This document shows, one piece after another, positions 52,286 through 61,596 of a stretch of DNA of 64,000 bases. Below the pieces are notes generated by a model, which ran no database searches, had not been told where the DNA came from, and saw only the letters and a program-made list of their open reading frames with translations. The stretch's first letter is position 1. Every line of letters starts with the position of its first letter. Source of the stretch: Acetobacter nitrogenifigens DSM 23921 = NBRC 105050 (GTDB lineage Bacteria; Pseudomonadota; Alphaproteobacteria; Acetobacterales; Acetobacteraceae); assembly GCF_000429165.1 (NCBI RefSeq), contig NZ_AUBI01000010.1, forward strand, positions 1 through 64,000. The letters are read 5' to 3'. The translations under genes were made by a program, and so were the position numbers.

Positions 52286-52954
52286 TCAATCTGCAGATTC
52301 GTAGCGTTCGGCAAGCCACTCCGTCGGCTCCGCCTCGGCTTCGGCATACCAGCGTGCGACGAGAGGATGCGCACGCACCGCCTCCGCATAGCGCTGCGCC
52401 GTCGCCGACAGGGGCGCGCCATAACCCAGAAACCGGGCGACGACCGGCGCGAACGCTACGTCCGCATTGCCGAACTCCGCCCCGAACAGGTAATGGCCTC
52501 CACCGCCAAAGCGATCCCGAGCTTCCGTCCACAACGCGTCGATCCGCGCGATGTCGGCTCTAACCGCGTCTGGAATTCCGTTGGCCAGCCCTCGCCCCCC
52601 GCGGCCGAGATTCATCGGCATCGCCACACGCAGCGCCTGAAAACCGGAGTGCATTTCTGCAGACATGGACCGGGCGAACCCGCGCTTCACCGGATCGACG
52701 GGCCACAGAGACGGCTCGATGTCCGCGCAGTATTCGGCGATCGCCAGGCTGTCCCACACGCTGACGCCAAGATGCTCCAGATAAGGCGCCCGGGCGCTGG
52801 GAGACAGCGCAGTAAGACGCTCAGCGGTGTCAGGCTGGGCGAGCGCCACGAGCTCTTCTACGACATCCAGACCAGCCAGATGAACGGATAGCCACCCCCG
52901 CATGGACCATGACGAATAACGCTTCGTGCCTATAACAAGACGTCCGTCAGCCAT
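52286..52954 (-). CDS. Glutathione S-transferase-like protein
   Basis: A 222-residue protein. The N-terminal thioredoxin-like domain starts LVIGTKRYSSWSMRGWLSVH, with Ser of YSSWSMR at the catalytic position, and has APYLEHLGVSVWDSLAIAEY (glutathione-binding Pro and Asp-Ser). The C-terminal helical domain follows. There is no signal peptide. It precedes the GT4 gene by 21 bases on the same strand but need not share its function. Substrate unknown. Confidence 0.85.
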   Translation of the reverse strand: MADGRLVIGTKRYSSWSMRGWLSVHLAGLDVVEELVALAQPDTAERLTALSPSARAPYLEHLGVSVWDSLAIAEYCADIEPSLWPVDPVKRGFARSMSAEMHSGFQALRVAMPMNLGRGGRGLANGIPDAVRADIARIDALWTEARDRFGGGGHYLFGAEFGNADVAFAPVVARFLGYGAPLSATAQRYAEAVRAHPLVARWYAEAEAEPTEWLAERYESAD

Positions 52955-53247
52955 GGCCGCGCTCCACCGAGGATTAATGGCGGACGACGCAATGCGCCCC
53001 GCAGACCGAACCGGATCGGCCCGCGTCGCTTGTAGCGCGGTCCTTGACGTTCCCCAAGCGGCGGAAGCGTGCTCAGAACCGATATGGAACTATGCGCCAG
53101 CGAGCGGGAGCGGCCCGGCTCAAGCCGCAGCCAGCGTGCGCTTTCGAGCATCAGAGTGGAGCGGCTTTGCTGGTCGCGAACGTCGAGGCACAGAAAATGC
53201 GCGCCGGATCATCGCCTGCGCGCATTTTCAAACGGGTTCACAGGCCG

Positions 53248-54177
53248 TCAGGCCTGCTCACGCAGCGCCTTTATTTTTCTGTGCAATGTGGACCGACTGA
53301 CGCCCAGAAGCCGCGCCGCCGGACTTACTTTCCCGCCCGCCATGGCCAGCGCGCCTTCGATCACCGCCCGCTCAGCCTCCATGAAATCCGGCGCGCCCAT
53401 ACCCCGGGCGCCCAGATCGAAACACACATCGCCGCCAGGACGATCGCCCAGTCCCAGTTTGACGCGCGCGGCGTGCGTGGCGCCCACCACGACCTTCGCT
53501 TCATCCAACGCGACCATCGGCAGGGACACTCCGTCTCCCTCCCCCAGAAGCACGATCGAGTGCGAGCTGAACGCCTCGATAAAGCTTCTGCGTTCGATGC
53601 GCCGCGCCGCGTCGATCAACACGGCCTCCATCATCACCGCCACTCGCCCGGTTGGATCCGGTCGGATCGAACTCGCGTCCAGCGCCCCGGCCACACGCCC
53701 GTCCGGACCAAAAAATGGAACGGCCGTGCACGCAAGATAACGCAAGCCCAGTCGCCAGTGCTGCTCCATATGCACCGTCACCGGCGCGCCCTCGACCAGA
53801 CAGGTGCCGATGCCGTTGGTGCCTGCCTCGCCTTCGCCCCAACGGGCGCCGGGCCACAGATGCCACCGGCGACACCCCTTTTCGAATGGACCATCGCCCC
53901 GTCGCGAAACGACGACCCCCTCGGCGTCCGACAGCAGCACCGTGTACTCAAGTGTCGAGACAATGCCATGCAGGCGGTCAAGCTCCGGGTCGGCGGTCTT
54001 CATCAAGGCGCCCATCCGCGAGCAGGCCTGCCTCAACTCGGCGCCACACAGAAGATCAGCCCCCACCTGATGCGCCGGATCCATCCGATAATCTCCGGCG
54101 CAGCGGCTCCAGGACGCCCGAAGCGGCGGCTTGAGTCCTGCGAAGCGCTCCTCCGGGATCGTGATCACATCGTGCAT
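53248..54177 (-). CDS. AcoR-like regulator lacking the AAA+ domain (GAF plus Fis-type HTH)
   Basis: A 309-residue regulator from ATG 54177. The N-terminus has the AcoR-type ASWSRCAGDYRMDP motif; a GAF-like sensory part runs through GEGEAGTNGIGTCLVEGAP and MEQHWRLGLRYLACTAVPFF. The C-terminus is a Fis-type helix-turn-helix, VSPAARLLGVSRSTLHRKIK. The central AAA+ ATPase of classical sigma-54 activators (GAFTGA, Walker A) is missing, so it should act without sigma-54. It is divergent from acoABC and presumably senses acetoin or a related compound. Confidence 0.85.
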   Translation of the reverse strand: MHDVITIPEERFAGLKPPLRASWSRCAGDYRMDPAHQVGADLLCGAELRQACSRMGALMKTADPELDRLHGIVSTLEYTVLLSDAEGVVVSRRGDGPFEKGCRRWHLWPGARWGEGEAGTNGIGTCLVEGAPVTVHMEQHWRLGLRYLACTAVPFFGPDGRVAGALDASSIRPDPTGRVAVMMEAVLIDAARRIERRSFIEAFSSHSIVLLGEGDGVSLPMVALDEAKVVVGATHAARVKLGLGDRPGGDVCFDLGARGMGAPDFMEAERAVIEGALAMAGGKVSPAARLLGVSRSTLHRKIKALREQA

Positions 54178-54209
54178 TGCTTCGGTCCGTTCCTGACCCA
54201 AACCATGTG

Positions 54210-54227
54210 TGTCGCATATCCGCGACA
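54210..54227. promoter_or_regulatory. Palindrome between the AcoR-like gene and acoA, candidate operator
   Basis: TGTCGC-N6-GCGACA is a perfect 6-bp inverted repeat 33 bases upstream of the regulator start and 171 before acoA. A second small dyad (GTCAC-N6-GTGAC, 54244-54259) lies nearby. No sigma-54 -24/-12 element is seen in the region. Confidence 0.35.
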
Positions 54228-54397
54228 GTTAGGGCCGCTATAGGTCACATGCGCGTGACATTGATTATCCGGCGTCTTAACCGCGCCGCTTTGAAGTCGT
54301 TCACATCGCCTGACGCTGGCGCTCGTGACGAATTCATGGCGCAGCCGGACGACGCGGTCAATCGACCACCGAACCTCTGATGAATAAGGCGCAATCA

Positions 54398-55363
54398 ATG
54401 CAAATCGCCAGAGATATACTCCTTCGTTCCTACCGATCCATGCGCACGATCCGCGATTTTGAAGAACGCCTGCATGTCGAGTTCGCCACGGGCGAAATCC
54501 CGGGATTCGTTCATCTTTATTGCGGTGAAGAAGCCTCTGGCGTCGGCGTTTGCGCCAATCTGACGGACACCGACACCATCGCCAGCACCCATCGCGGACA
54601 CGGCCACTGCATCGCAAAAGGCGTCGGCGTGGATGGGATGATGGCCGAAATCTATGGACGCAGCACTGGCGTCTGTCGCGGCAAAGGCGGATCGATGCAC
54701 ATCGCCGACCTGTCTCTGGGAATGCTTGGCGCAAATGGCATTGTCGGCGGCGGGCCGCCGCTCATCTGCGGGGCGGCTCTCTCGCACAAACTGCTGAAGG
54801 ACGGCGGCGTGGCCGTCGCGTTCTACGGCGACGGCGCATCCAACGAGGGCTCGACGCTGGAAAGCCTGAACCTGGCCACAGTCTGGCAGTTGCCTGCGAT
54901 ATTTGTTGTCGAGGACAACGGTTATGGAGAAGCGACCGGCGCATCCTACGCCGTCGCCGGAACTCAGAAAGCCCGTGCTGAAGGCTTCGGCATGCCTTAC
55001 TACGAATGTGACGGCACGGACTTTTTCGCGGTCTACGAGACTGCCGGGGAAGCGATCAAACGCGCGCGCGCGGGCGAAGGCCCCGCTATGGTCCACGTCC
55101 ACCTCTCCCGCTGGTATGGGCACTTCGAAGGCGATTCCATGAGTTATCGCATCGACGGAGAAGTCGCACGCGAACGCGCCGAGCGCGACTGTCTGGTCAA
55201 CTTCCGCAGGCGCACGACCGAAGCCGGACTTCTGGACGCCGCTGCGCTCGACGAAATCGACGCCGCCGTAAAAGCGGAAGTCGAACAATCCGTCGTCTCC
55301 GCGAAGGCGGCTCCAACGCCGGAAGACGCGGATCTCCTTAAAGACGTTTACGTCGCCTACTGA
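54398..55363 (+). CDS. acoA: Acetoin dehydrogenase E1 component, alpha subunit
   Basis: Thiamine-diphosphate-dependent subunit that cleaves acetoin. It is 321 residues from the ATG at 54398 (AAGG 8 bases upstream; an ATG at 54380 lacks a ribosome site). Landmarks are RTIRDFEERLHVEFATGEIP, STHRGHGHCIAKG and the TPP motif GDGASNEGSTLESLN, with VEDNGYGEATGA. Similarity to E1-alpha of pyruvate dehydrogenase is general, but partnership with the AcoC-type E2 downstream makes acetoin the best substrate. Confidence 0.9.
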   Translation: MQIARDILLRSYRSMRTIRDFEERLHVEFATGEIPGFVHLYCGEEASGVGVCANLTDTDTIASTHRGHGHCIAKGVGVDGMMAEIYGRSTGVCRGKGGSMHIADLSLGMLGANGIVGGGPPLICGAALSHKLLKDGGVAVAFYGDGASNEGSTLESLNLATVWQLPAIFVVEDNGYGEATGASYAVAGTQKARAEGFGMPYYECDGTDFFAVYETAGEAIKRARAGEGPAMVHVHLSRWYGHFEGDSMSYRIDGEVARERAERDCLVNFRRRTTEAGLLDAAALDEIDAAVKAEVEQSVVSAKAAPTPEDADLLKDVYVAY

Positions 55364-55393
55364 TTCCGCAGACGCACACGGAGACCTGAACCA

Positions 55394-56422
55394 ATGAGCA
55401 AAAAAAGCTTTCGCCAGGCGATCAACGAGGCGCTGCGGCTGGAAATGCGACGCGATCCACGCGTCATCCTGATGGGCGAAGACGTCGCAGGCGGTCGGGG
55501 CGGAACGTCCGGCGTGACCGACGCATGGGGCGGCGTGCTTGGCGTCACCAAGGGATTGCAGACCGAATTCGGCGAAGATCGCGTCTTCGACACACCGATC
55601 AGCGAGGCGTCCTATATCGGCGCCGCCGCAGGAGCCGCCGCCACCGGATTGCGCCCGGTTGCCGAGCTGATGTTCGTCGATTTCGTCGGCTGCTGCCTCG
55701 ACCAGATCATGAATCAGGCTGCAAAATTCCGTTACATGTTCGGTGGAAAAGCCCGCACGCCGCTGGTTATCCGCGCCATGTACGGCGCAGGCTTCAACGC
55801 GGCCGCCCAGCACAGTCAGGCGCTCTACCCGCTGTTCACGCATATTCCGGGCCTGAAAGTCGTCATCCCGTCGTCTCCATATGAGGCGAAAGGCCTGCTG
55901 ATCGAAGCGATCCGCGATGACGATCCGGTCATTTTCCTTGAAAACAAGGTCATGTATGATGACGAGGAAGACGTTCCGGACGGTTCTTACACCATCCCCT
56001 TCGGTGAGGCGAACCTGACCCGCGAGGGCGACGACGTGACCATCGTCGCGTTCGGACGCATGGTGAACTTCGCCAACGAAGCAGCCGATCGTCTGGAAAA
56101 ATCCGGAATTTCCTGCACAGTTATCGACCCGCGCACGACGTCTCCGCTCGACACCGGGACGATCCTCGATTGCGTGGCCGACACGGGACGTCTTGTGATC
56201 GTCGATGAATCGAGCCCGCGCTGCAATCTGGCGACAGATGTGGCGGCCCTTGTCGCGGAAGAGGCCTTCGACGCCCTTAAAGCTCCGATCCGCCGCGTCG
56301 TGCCGCCGCACACCCCGGTTCCGTTCTCGTCGACGCTGGAAGCGCTATACATGCCCAACGCAGACAAGATCGAAGCGGCCGTGAAATCCGTCATGTCTTA
56401 TCGGATGAAAGAGGAGGTTTAA
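55394..56422 (+). CDS. acoB: Acetoin dehydrogenase E1 component, beta subunit
   Basis: A 342-residue partner of AcoA in the E1 heterotetramer. It shows ALRLEMRRDPRVILMGEDVA, TPISEASYIGAAAGAAATG, and the phosphate-binding SPYEAKGLLIEAIRDDDPV; LVIVDESSPRCNLATDVAA sits near the C-terminus. It starts 30 bases after acoA with GGAG 10 bases upstream. Transketolase-type pyrimidine and C-terminal domains are both intact. Confidence 0.9.
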   Translation: MSKKSFRQAINEALRLEMRRDPRVILMGEDVAGGRGGTSGVTDAWGGVLGVTKGLQTEFGEDRVFDTPISEASYIGAAAGAAATGLRPVAELMFVDFVGCCLDQIMNQAAKFRYMFGGKARTPLVIRAMYGAGFNAAAQHSQALYPLFTHIPGLKVVIPSSPYEAKGLLIEAIRDDDPVIFLENKVMYDDEEDVPDGSYTIPFGEANLTREGDDVTIVAFGRMVNFANEAADRLEKSGISCTVIDPRTTSPLDTGTILDCVADTGRLVIVDESSPRCNLATDVAALVAEEAFDALKAPIRRVVPPHTPVPFSSTLEALYMPNADKIEAAVKSVMSYRMKEEV

Positions 56423-56425
56423 TCC

Positions 56426-57559
56426 ATGTCCGGCGCCATTACCCCCGTCACCATGCCCAAGTTCGGCCTCGCCATGACGGAAGGCAAACTTGCCGACTGG
56501 CTCATCCAGGTCGGCGAGACAGTCAGCGCAGGTCAGGAACTGGCCGATATCGAGACAAGCAAGATTACGAACGGCTACGAGAGCCCGGTCTCGGGCGTTC
56601 TACGGCGTCAGGTCGTCGCGGCAGGCGAAACGCTGCCGGTCGGCGCGCTACTCGGCGTCGTTGCGGACGCCAGCGTCGCTGACGACGCCATCGACGCGTT
56701 CATAGCCGAATTTCAGGCCAATAACGCCTCTGCGGACACGGAAGCCTCCGCCGCCGACGCAGAGCCCTCCACCGTTTCCGTCGATGGCCTCGACATTCGC
56801 GTAAAGGACGTGGGCGCTGCCGAGGGTTCGCAACTCCCCGTTCTTCTGATCCACGGTTTCGGCGGCGATCTGACCAGCTGGATGCTGAACCAGAGCGCCC
56901 TTTCCCATGACCGCCGCGTGATTGCCTTCGATCTTCCCGGTCACGGCGAGTCCAGCAAGAGCGCCGGCGAAGGCAAGCCCTCCAGTTTCGCCGGAACCGT
57001 CGCGAAGCTTCTGGAAACTCTCGACGCAGACAAAGTTCATGTCATTGGCCACTCTCTTGGCGGCGCGATCTCGCTGGAGCTGGCGCGGCTTGCTCCAGAG
57101 AAAGTCGCCTCGCTGTCTCTGATTGCCCCGGCCGGGCTTGGTCCCGACGTGAACATGACGTTCATCAACGGCTTCATCTCGGAAGATCGACGCAAAACCC
57201 TTGAGCCGATCCTTCAGCTCCTTGTTCACGACAAGTCACTGATCTCGCGCCGTATGATCGAAAATATCATACGCTTCAAACGACTGGACGGCGCAACAGG
57301 GGCGTTGCGCACTATCGCAGACGCCTGCTTCCCCGACGGAAAGCAGGCCGACAATCTCCGCGCCACCCTTGAAAACTACCCGGGTCCTGTGCAGGTCATC
57401 TGGGGCGAGAATGACGAGATCCTGTCATCGGCACCAGCGCAGTCGCTGCCTGACAAAGTCGCCGTCAGCGTGCTGTCCGAAACCGGGCATATGCCACAGA
57501 TGGAAAAAGTCAGTGACGTCAACAAGGCGATCAGCGCCTTCCTCGAAAAGAACGACTGA
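56426..57559 (+). CDS. acoC: Acetoin dehydrogenase E2 component (lipoyl domain fused to alpha/beta hydrolase)
   Basis: Transfers the acetyl unit of acetoin to CoA. It has 377 residues: an N-terminal lipoyl domain (residues 1-80) with lipoyl Lys in ETSKITNGYESP, a linker rich in Ala, Ser and Glu, then an alpha/beta-hydrolase domain with LLIHGFGGDLTSWMLNQ, GHSLGG (Ser), WGENDEIL and ETGHMPQM. This fusion, rather than a catalytic 2-oxoacid E2 domain, is diagnostic of AcoC. GAGGAGG lies 9 bases upstream. No E3 (lipoamide dehydrogenase) gene follows in the operon. Confidence 0.93.
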   Translation: MSGAITPVTMPKFGLAMTEGKLADWLIQVGETVSAGQELADIETSKITNGYESPVSGVLRRQVVAAGETLPVGALLGVVADASVADDAIDAFIAEFQANNASADTEASAADAEPSTVSVDGLDIRVKDVGAAEGSQLPVLLIHGFGGDLTSWMLNQSALSHDRRVIAFDLPGHGESSKSAGEGKPSSFAGTVAKLLETLDADKVHVIGHSLGGAISLELARLAPEKVASLSLIAPAGLGPDVNMTFINGFISEDRRKTLEPILQLLVHDKSLISRRMIENIIRFKRLDGATGALRTIADACFPDGKQADNLRATLENYPGPVQVIWGENDEILSSAPAQSLPDKVAVSVLSETGHMPQMEKVSDVNKAISAFLEKND

Positions 57560-57570
57560 CGAGAACAGCT

Positions 57571-57601
57571 CCCTCTCTCCATATTTGCTATGGAGAGGGG
57601 G
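57571..57601. terminator. Hairpin between convergent acoC and diacetyl reductase genes
   Basis: CCCTCTCTCCATA pairs with TATGGAGAGGGGG (13 bp, one G-T pair) around a TTTGC loop, 12 bases after the acoC stop. It has no T run on the plus strand; it may act from either side. Confidence 0.65.
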
Positions 57602-57851
57602 GGGCCAACGCATCTACTTTGGGGATGCGTCGATCCTGCGATGAATAAAGCGACACAACCGCTGGAAATATTTGCAAAATAACCTTTTGCGAATTTTCCT
57701 TGACTCTACACGCGACGACGACGACGCGATCCGTTGAGATTCATTCCCTCCAGACATTTGGCGCACTGAAAACGGGAATGGAATATCAAGAGAATATAGC
57801 CTTCGTCCTGATATTCCAAAAATCAATGCCATCGGCCCTTATCGTCGCGCG

Positions 57852-58631
57852 CTAGCGATAAACCAATCCGCCATCGCTAATGATCGCCTGACCAGTGATG
57901 TAATCCGAGTCCGGACCGGCGAGAAATGAAACCAGCGCGGCCACGTCGTCCGGCGTCTGGGATCGACCAAGCGCAATTCCGGAAACATATTTTTCGTAGG
58001 TGGAACCCAGAGGAGCGCCGGTAACTTCGGCGAAGCGGCGGTCGATCTCGACCCACATGTCGGTGCCCACGATACCAGGACAATACGCCGTCACTGTAAT
58101 CCCGTCCGACGCATATTCACGCGCCGCCGCCTGCGTCAGCCCACGCACTGCGAATTTCGTCGCGGAGTAAACGCCCAACATCGCAAATCCGTCGTGACCG
58201 GCGACCGAAGACGCATTGATGATCTTGCCCTTCTGTTTACGCGCCTTGAACTTGGCCGCAGCCGCCTGAATGCCCCAGAGCACGCCAAGCATGTTAATGT
58301 GCAGAATCCGTTCGGCCTCTTCAGGTTGTACGTCCGCGACCGGACCGACAAGCGCGACACCAGCATTATTGACCATCACGTCAAACCCGCCGAGTTCCGC
58401 CTCGGCATGTTCGATTGCAGCATATACCTGCGCCCGATCACCGACATCAGCCCGAAATGTCGTGGCTTTTCGACCCAAGGCGCGAATTTCGTCGGCAACC
58501 GACTCAGCCTTGTCATCCTTCATGTCGATGATCGCGACATCGGCGCCATCTGTCGCGAGACGCAATGCGATACCGCGTCCAATACCCTGCGCTCCACCAG
58601 TAATAACAGCGATTTTTCCAAGTAAAGACAT
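57852..58631 (-). CDS. Diacetyl reductase/acetoin (2,3-butanediol) dehydrogenase, SDR family
   Basis: A 259-residue NAD(H)-dependent reductase from ATG 58631 with GGAG 8 bases upstream. [32 protein letters not shown] and [10 protein letters not shown] give the cofactor and catalytic residues; the [10 protein letters not shown]-like tail ([20 protein letters not shown]) and terminal DGGLVYR follow the BudC/ButA pattern. It converges on acoABC, which fits a role in acetoin/diacetyl metabolism. A different substrate is possible. Confidence 0.8.
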   Translation of the reverse strand: MSLLGKIAVITGGAQGIGRGIALRLATDGADVAIIDMKDDKAESVADEIRALGRKATTFRADVGDRAQVYAAIEHAEAELGGFDVMVNNAGVALVGPVADVQPEEAERILHINMLGVLWGIQAAAAKFKARKQKGKIINASSVAGHDGFAMLGVYSATKFAVRGLTQAAAREYASDGITVTAYCPGIVGTDMWVEIDRRFAEVTGAPLGSTYEKYVSGIALGRSQTPDDVAALVSFLAGPDSDYITGQAIISDGGLVYR

Positions 58632-59505
58632 GATGACGCTCCCCTGCGTGCGCAGCCATGGACACCGACTCCTCGCGATCAATCCTGGGCGGCCATTAGA
58701 AAATCCACCGAAGAAACTGCCGAAGTTTCAATGAAACATGGGACGTAGAATCAAATTTATTATCACTTACATCTTAGACGAGATGACCATACGCCAGGTG
58801 ACGAGTCCATACCTTTCTTAACTCATCAACATTTTTGTCAAAGTTTCTCACACTTCACGTTAAATAACATCACCACAAAACAAACGGCGCAACGCAAAAT
58901 TTCTGACAAAATGCACTTTGTACACGGTGATTTTTATAAAAAAAGACGCACGAATAGGACCATCCAACACGGACGTCTTTTTTCTGACACTCGCATCGAT
59001 CCAAGCGGAGCATCGCCCTCAAAAAAGCGTCTCAAACACGTCTAGGATAATCCGACCCCTTAACAGACCTTGGTAAATGTCAGAGCCTTTCTTCCTTACC
59101 GTGATCCATACTCAACGCACTGATCCACTTCCTGTATCTGGATACCAGCCACATGGATGAATGGCCCGATCACATGCAGCGATCACATTCCGTATCGCAA
59201 TTTTTAAGCAGGATGCCATTCTGACATCTCTCACCGCCGTGACGTTAAGTATGCAAAAAAGGGAGTGAGAAGGCCACCACGGCGCTGGTCTCATCAACCG
59301 TCACACGCATTCAGCCCCTGACAACCAACCGCGCACCACCCCTCGGTCACCTCGTTCGCCAATTCGAGCACTCAAGCCGAATCACGCTCCCTAATTTAGG
59401 AACTGCCGGAACGCAGGCTAATGATGCTAGAGGGTCTCGACGCGCCTGTGCGGCGCAACCCGAGCGGTCACATGACCACAGCCAGAACAAAAGGAAGACA
59501 AACCC
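58632..59505. other. Intergenic region upstream of bioA
   Basis: An 874-base stretch with no convincing gene. It is AT-rich from about 58740 to 58950. An A-tract/T-tract inverted repeat at 58938-58983 (AAAAAAAGACG with CGTCTTTTTT) could be a terminator of an unrecognised short transcript. The bioA promoter should be near its end. Confidence 0.45.
58938..58983 (+). terminator. Possible terminator-like hairpin with A/T-tract flanks
   Basis: AAAAAAAGACG and CGTCTTTTTT pair over at least ten positions with a loop of about 24 bases. The long loop weakens it, but the T run is good. No gene lies directly upstream. Confidence 0.3.
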
Positions 59506-60768
59506 GTGCCGTCATCGGAGTGGTATGAAACCGGCCTTCCACACATCTGGCTCCCCTACGCCCAGATGAAAACTGCGCCAACTCCCCTACCCGCACGCTC
59601 GACCCAGGGCAGCGTCATCACGCTCCATGACGGAAGGGAACTCGTCGACGGCGTCGCCGCATGGTGGACAGCCTGCCATGGATATAACCACCCCCATATC
59701 CGCGCCTGCGCCGAAGCACAGCTTGCGCGGATGCCGCATGTCATGTTCGGCGGCATGGTTCACGAGCCCGCGCTACGTCTGGCCGCACGGCTGGCCGCCA
59801 TGTTGCCGGGTGACCTTGAGCGGGTCTTCTACACGGACTCAGGCTCCGTCGCGGTCGAAGTGGCGATGAAGATGGCGATCCAGTATCGCATCAACCGGGG
59901 TGAGCCGGAGCGACGACGGCTGCTGGCCTTCAAGGGCGGCTATCATGGCGACACTCTGGCGACGATGGCGATCTGCGATCCAGAAGAAGGTATGCACCAT
60001 CTGTTTTCCGGCGTGATGCCGGAGCAGGCCGTCATCGACCTGCCCCGCGACGATGCGACCCGGGCAGCGTTCGAAAACTTCTTGCAGACACAGGCATCGA
60101 CTCTTACCGCCATTGTCGTGGAGCCGTTGGTGCAGGGCGCGGGCGGCATGGTGTTTCATGACCCGGCGACACTGTCGTTCTTGCGAAGCGCGGCAGACCG
60201 GCATGGCCTGCTGTTAATTCTGGACGAAATATTCACCGGCTTCGGCCGCACGGGAACGATGTTCGCCTGTCAGCAGGCGAACATCGTTCCCGATATCGTC
60301 ACCCTGTCCAAGGCGCTGACCGGCGGAACCATGGCCCTCGCCGCGACGGTTGCCCGGCGGCATGTCTACGAGGCGTTTCTCTCGGACGATCCTGAGAAGG
60401 CGCTGATGCACGGGCCAACCTTTATGGCGAACCCGCTCGCCTGCGCATGCGCGAACGCGTCTCTCGACCTGTTTGAACGGGAGCCGCGTCTGGAGCAGGT
60501 CGCGACCATCGCGGCTCAACTCAGCACGGCGCTGGAACCCTGTCGTACCTTGCCTGGCGTGCGCGACGTGCGTGTCATGGGCGCCATCGGCGTCGTGGAA
60601 ATGGATCGTATCGCCGACCCGGCCAGTTTGCGGACGCGTTTTGCGGCGGAAGGCGCGTGGATCCGGCCGTTCAGGAATATCGTTTACCTGACGCCCGCAT
60701 TCACAATCAGCGAACAGCAACTCGACTTTCTCGCGAACGCCATACGCCGTGTGCTGAAGGACGGGTAG
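59506..60768 (+). CDS. bioA: Adenosylmethionine-8-amino-7-oxononanoate aminotransferase
   Basis: PLP enzyme of biotin synthesis, 420 residues, converting KAPA to DAPA. HIWLPYAQMKTAPTPL is the BioA-type N-terminus; VAAWWTACHGYNHPHI, FYTDSGSVAVEVAMKMA, FKGGYHGDTLATMAICDP, LILDEIFTGFGRTG and the PLP Lys in VTLSKALTGG follow. The GTG start at 59506 has AAGGAAG 8 bases upstream. The other bio genes are not in the window, so it is separated from bioBFD. It converges on moaE with a 4-base gap. Confidence 0.93.
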   Translation: MPSSEWYETGLPHIWLPYAQMKTAPTPLPARSTQGSVITLHDGRELVDGVAAWWTACHGYNHPHIRACAEAQLARMPHVMFGGMVHEPALRLAARLAAMLPGDLERVFYTDSGSVAVEVAMKMAIQYRINRGEPERRRLLAFKGGYHGDTLATMAICDPEEGMHHLFSGVMPEQAVIDLPRDDATRAAFENFLQTQASTLTAIVVEPLVQGAGGMVFHDPATLSFLRSAADRHGLLLILDEIFTGFGRTGTMFACQQANIVPDIVTLSKALTGGTMALAATVARRHVYEAFLSDDPEKALMHGPTFMANPLACACANASLDLFEREPRLEQVATIAAQLSTALEPCRTLPGVRDVRVMGAIGVVEMDRIADPASLRTRFAAEGAWIRPFRNIVYLTPAFTISEQQLDFLANAIRRVLKDG

Positions 60769-60772
60769 ACCT

Positions 60773-61246
60773 TCACCACCCAGCGGCGGCCGCGTCATCC
60801 TCGGCGCGGCTTTCTACCCAGACAGAACTACCGTCGGAGAACTCTTCCCGCTTCCAGAACGGCGCGCCCGTCTTGAGGCGGTCGATCAGAAAGCGTGTCG
60901 CATCCAGTGCTGCGGCCCGGTGCGCGGCGGAGGTCAATACGAGCACGATCGGCGCGCCGACAGGAAGACGCCCGACACGGTGGATAACCGTGCACCCCGC
61001 CAGATCGAAACGCGCGACAGCCTGCTCCGCCAAGTCGTTTAGCGCAGCCTCCGACATCCCAGGATAATGCTCCAGACACAGCGCCGTCAGGCCGCCCCCA
61101 CCCCGCACCACGCCGAGGAATGAACCCAGGCCACCCACCTCGTCGCTGTCCGCAAGCAGGCGAGCAGTTTCAGCGCCCACATCGAACGCCTCCTCCTGAA
61201 CGAGGACACGCACAACGATCTCACTTGTTTGCGGAGTGACAGTCAT
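60773..61246 (-). CDS. moaE: Molybdopterin synthase catalytic subunit
   Basis: A 157-residue subunit that inserts sulfur into precursor Z together with MoaD. Family motifs are GGLGSFLGVVRGGGG, LCLEHYPGMSEAALNDLAEQ, IHRVGRLPVGAPIVLVLTSA and the active-site Lys in LKTGAPFWKREEF. It follows moaD by 41 bases on the same strand. Molybdenum cofactor would be needed by enzymes such as xanthine dehydrogenase, none of which is in this window. Confidence 0.94.
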   Translation of the reverse strand: MTVTPQTSEIVVRVLVQEEAFDVGAETARLLADSDEVGGLGSFLGVVRGGGGLTALCLEHYPGMSEAALNDLAEQAVARFDLAGCTVIHRVGRLPVGAPIVLVLTSAAHRAAALDATRFLIDRLKTGAPFWKREEFSDGSSVWVESRAEDDAAAAGW

Positions 61247-61287
61247 ATCGCGTGCTTCCCGAAACGTCAGGCGCGGCCCATTCCGCC

Positions 61288-61542
61288 CTAACCACCCGTC
61301 ATTGGCGGAAACAGAGCCAGCTCGTCACCGTCAGTCAGGGGAGCATGCAAATCGGCCAGCGTCTTGTTAACCGCCACACGGATCGCACCCGAGCCCGCGA
61401 AAGCATCTGCCAGCGCAGGATCAACGCGGCCTTGCGCAGCGATCCATTCGCCCACGGTGGTGGCGTCATGCAGCGACGCGGTCTCGGACGATTTACCCAG
61501 CCGTTCGCGCAATGCTGCAAAATATAGGACGGTGACGCTCAT
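61288..61542 (-). CDS. moaD: Molybdopterin synthase sulfur-carrier subunit
   Basis: An 84-residue ubiquitin-fold protein that is thiocarboxylated on its C-terminal Gly-Gly. It opens MSVTVLYFAALRERLGKSSE and ends ELALFPPMTGG, the diagnostic double Gly. It precedes moaE, its partner, so both subunits are made together. Confidence 0.94.
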   Translation of the reverse strand: MSVTVLYFAALRERLGKSSETASLHDATTVGEWIAAQGRVDPALADAFAGSGAIRVAVNKTLADLHAPLTDGDELALFPPMTGG

Positions 61543-61596
61543 GCGCCACTCTTAGCCAATCGCCTTCGGGTCGCCAACTGTGGCTGACAGTCCTTC

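Noticed and set aside
54395-56311. 638-codon minus-strand frame opposite acoA and acoB
   Set aside because: Antisense to two genes with complete TPP and transketolase motifs; its length is explained by codon bias.
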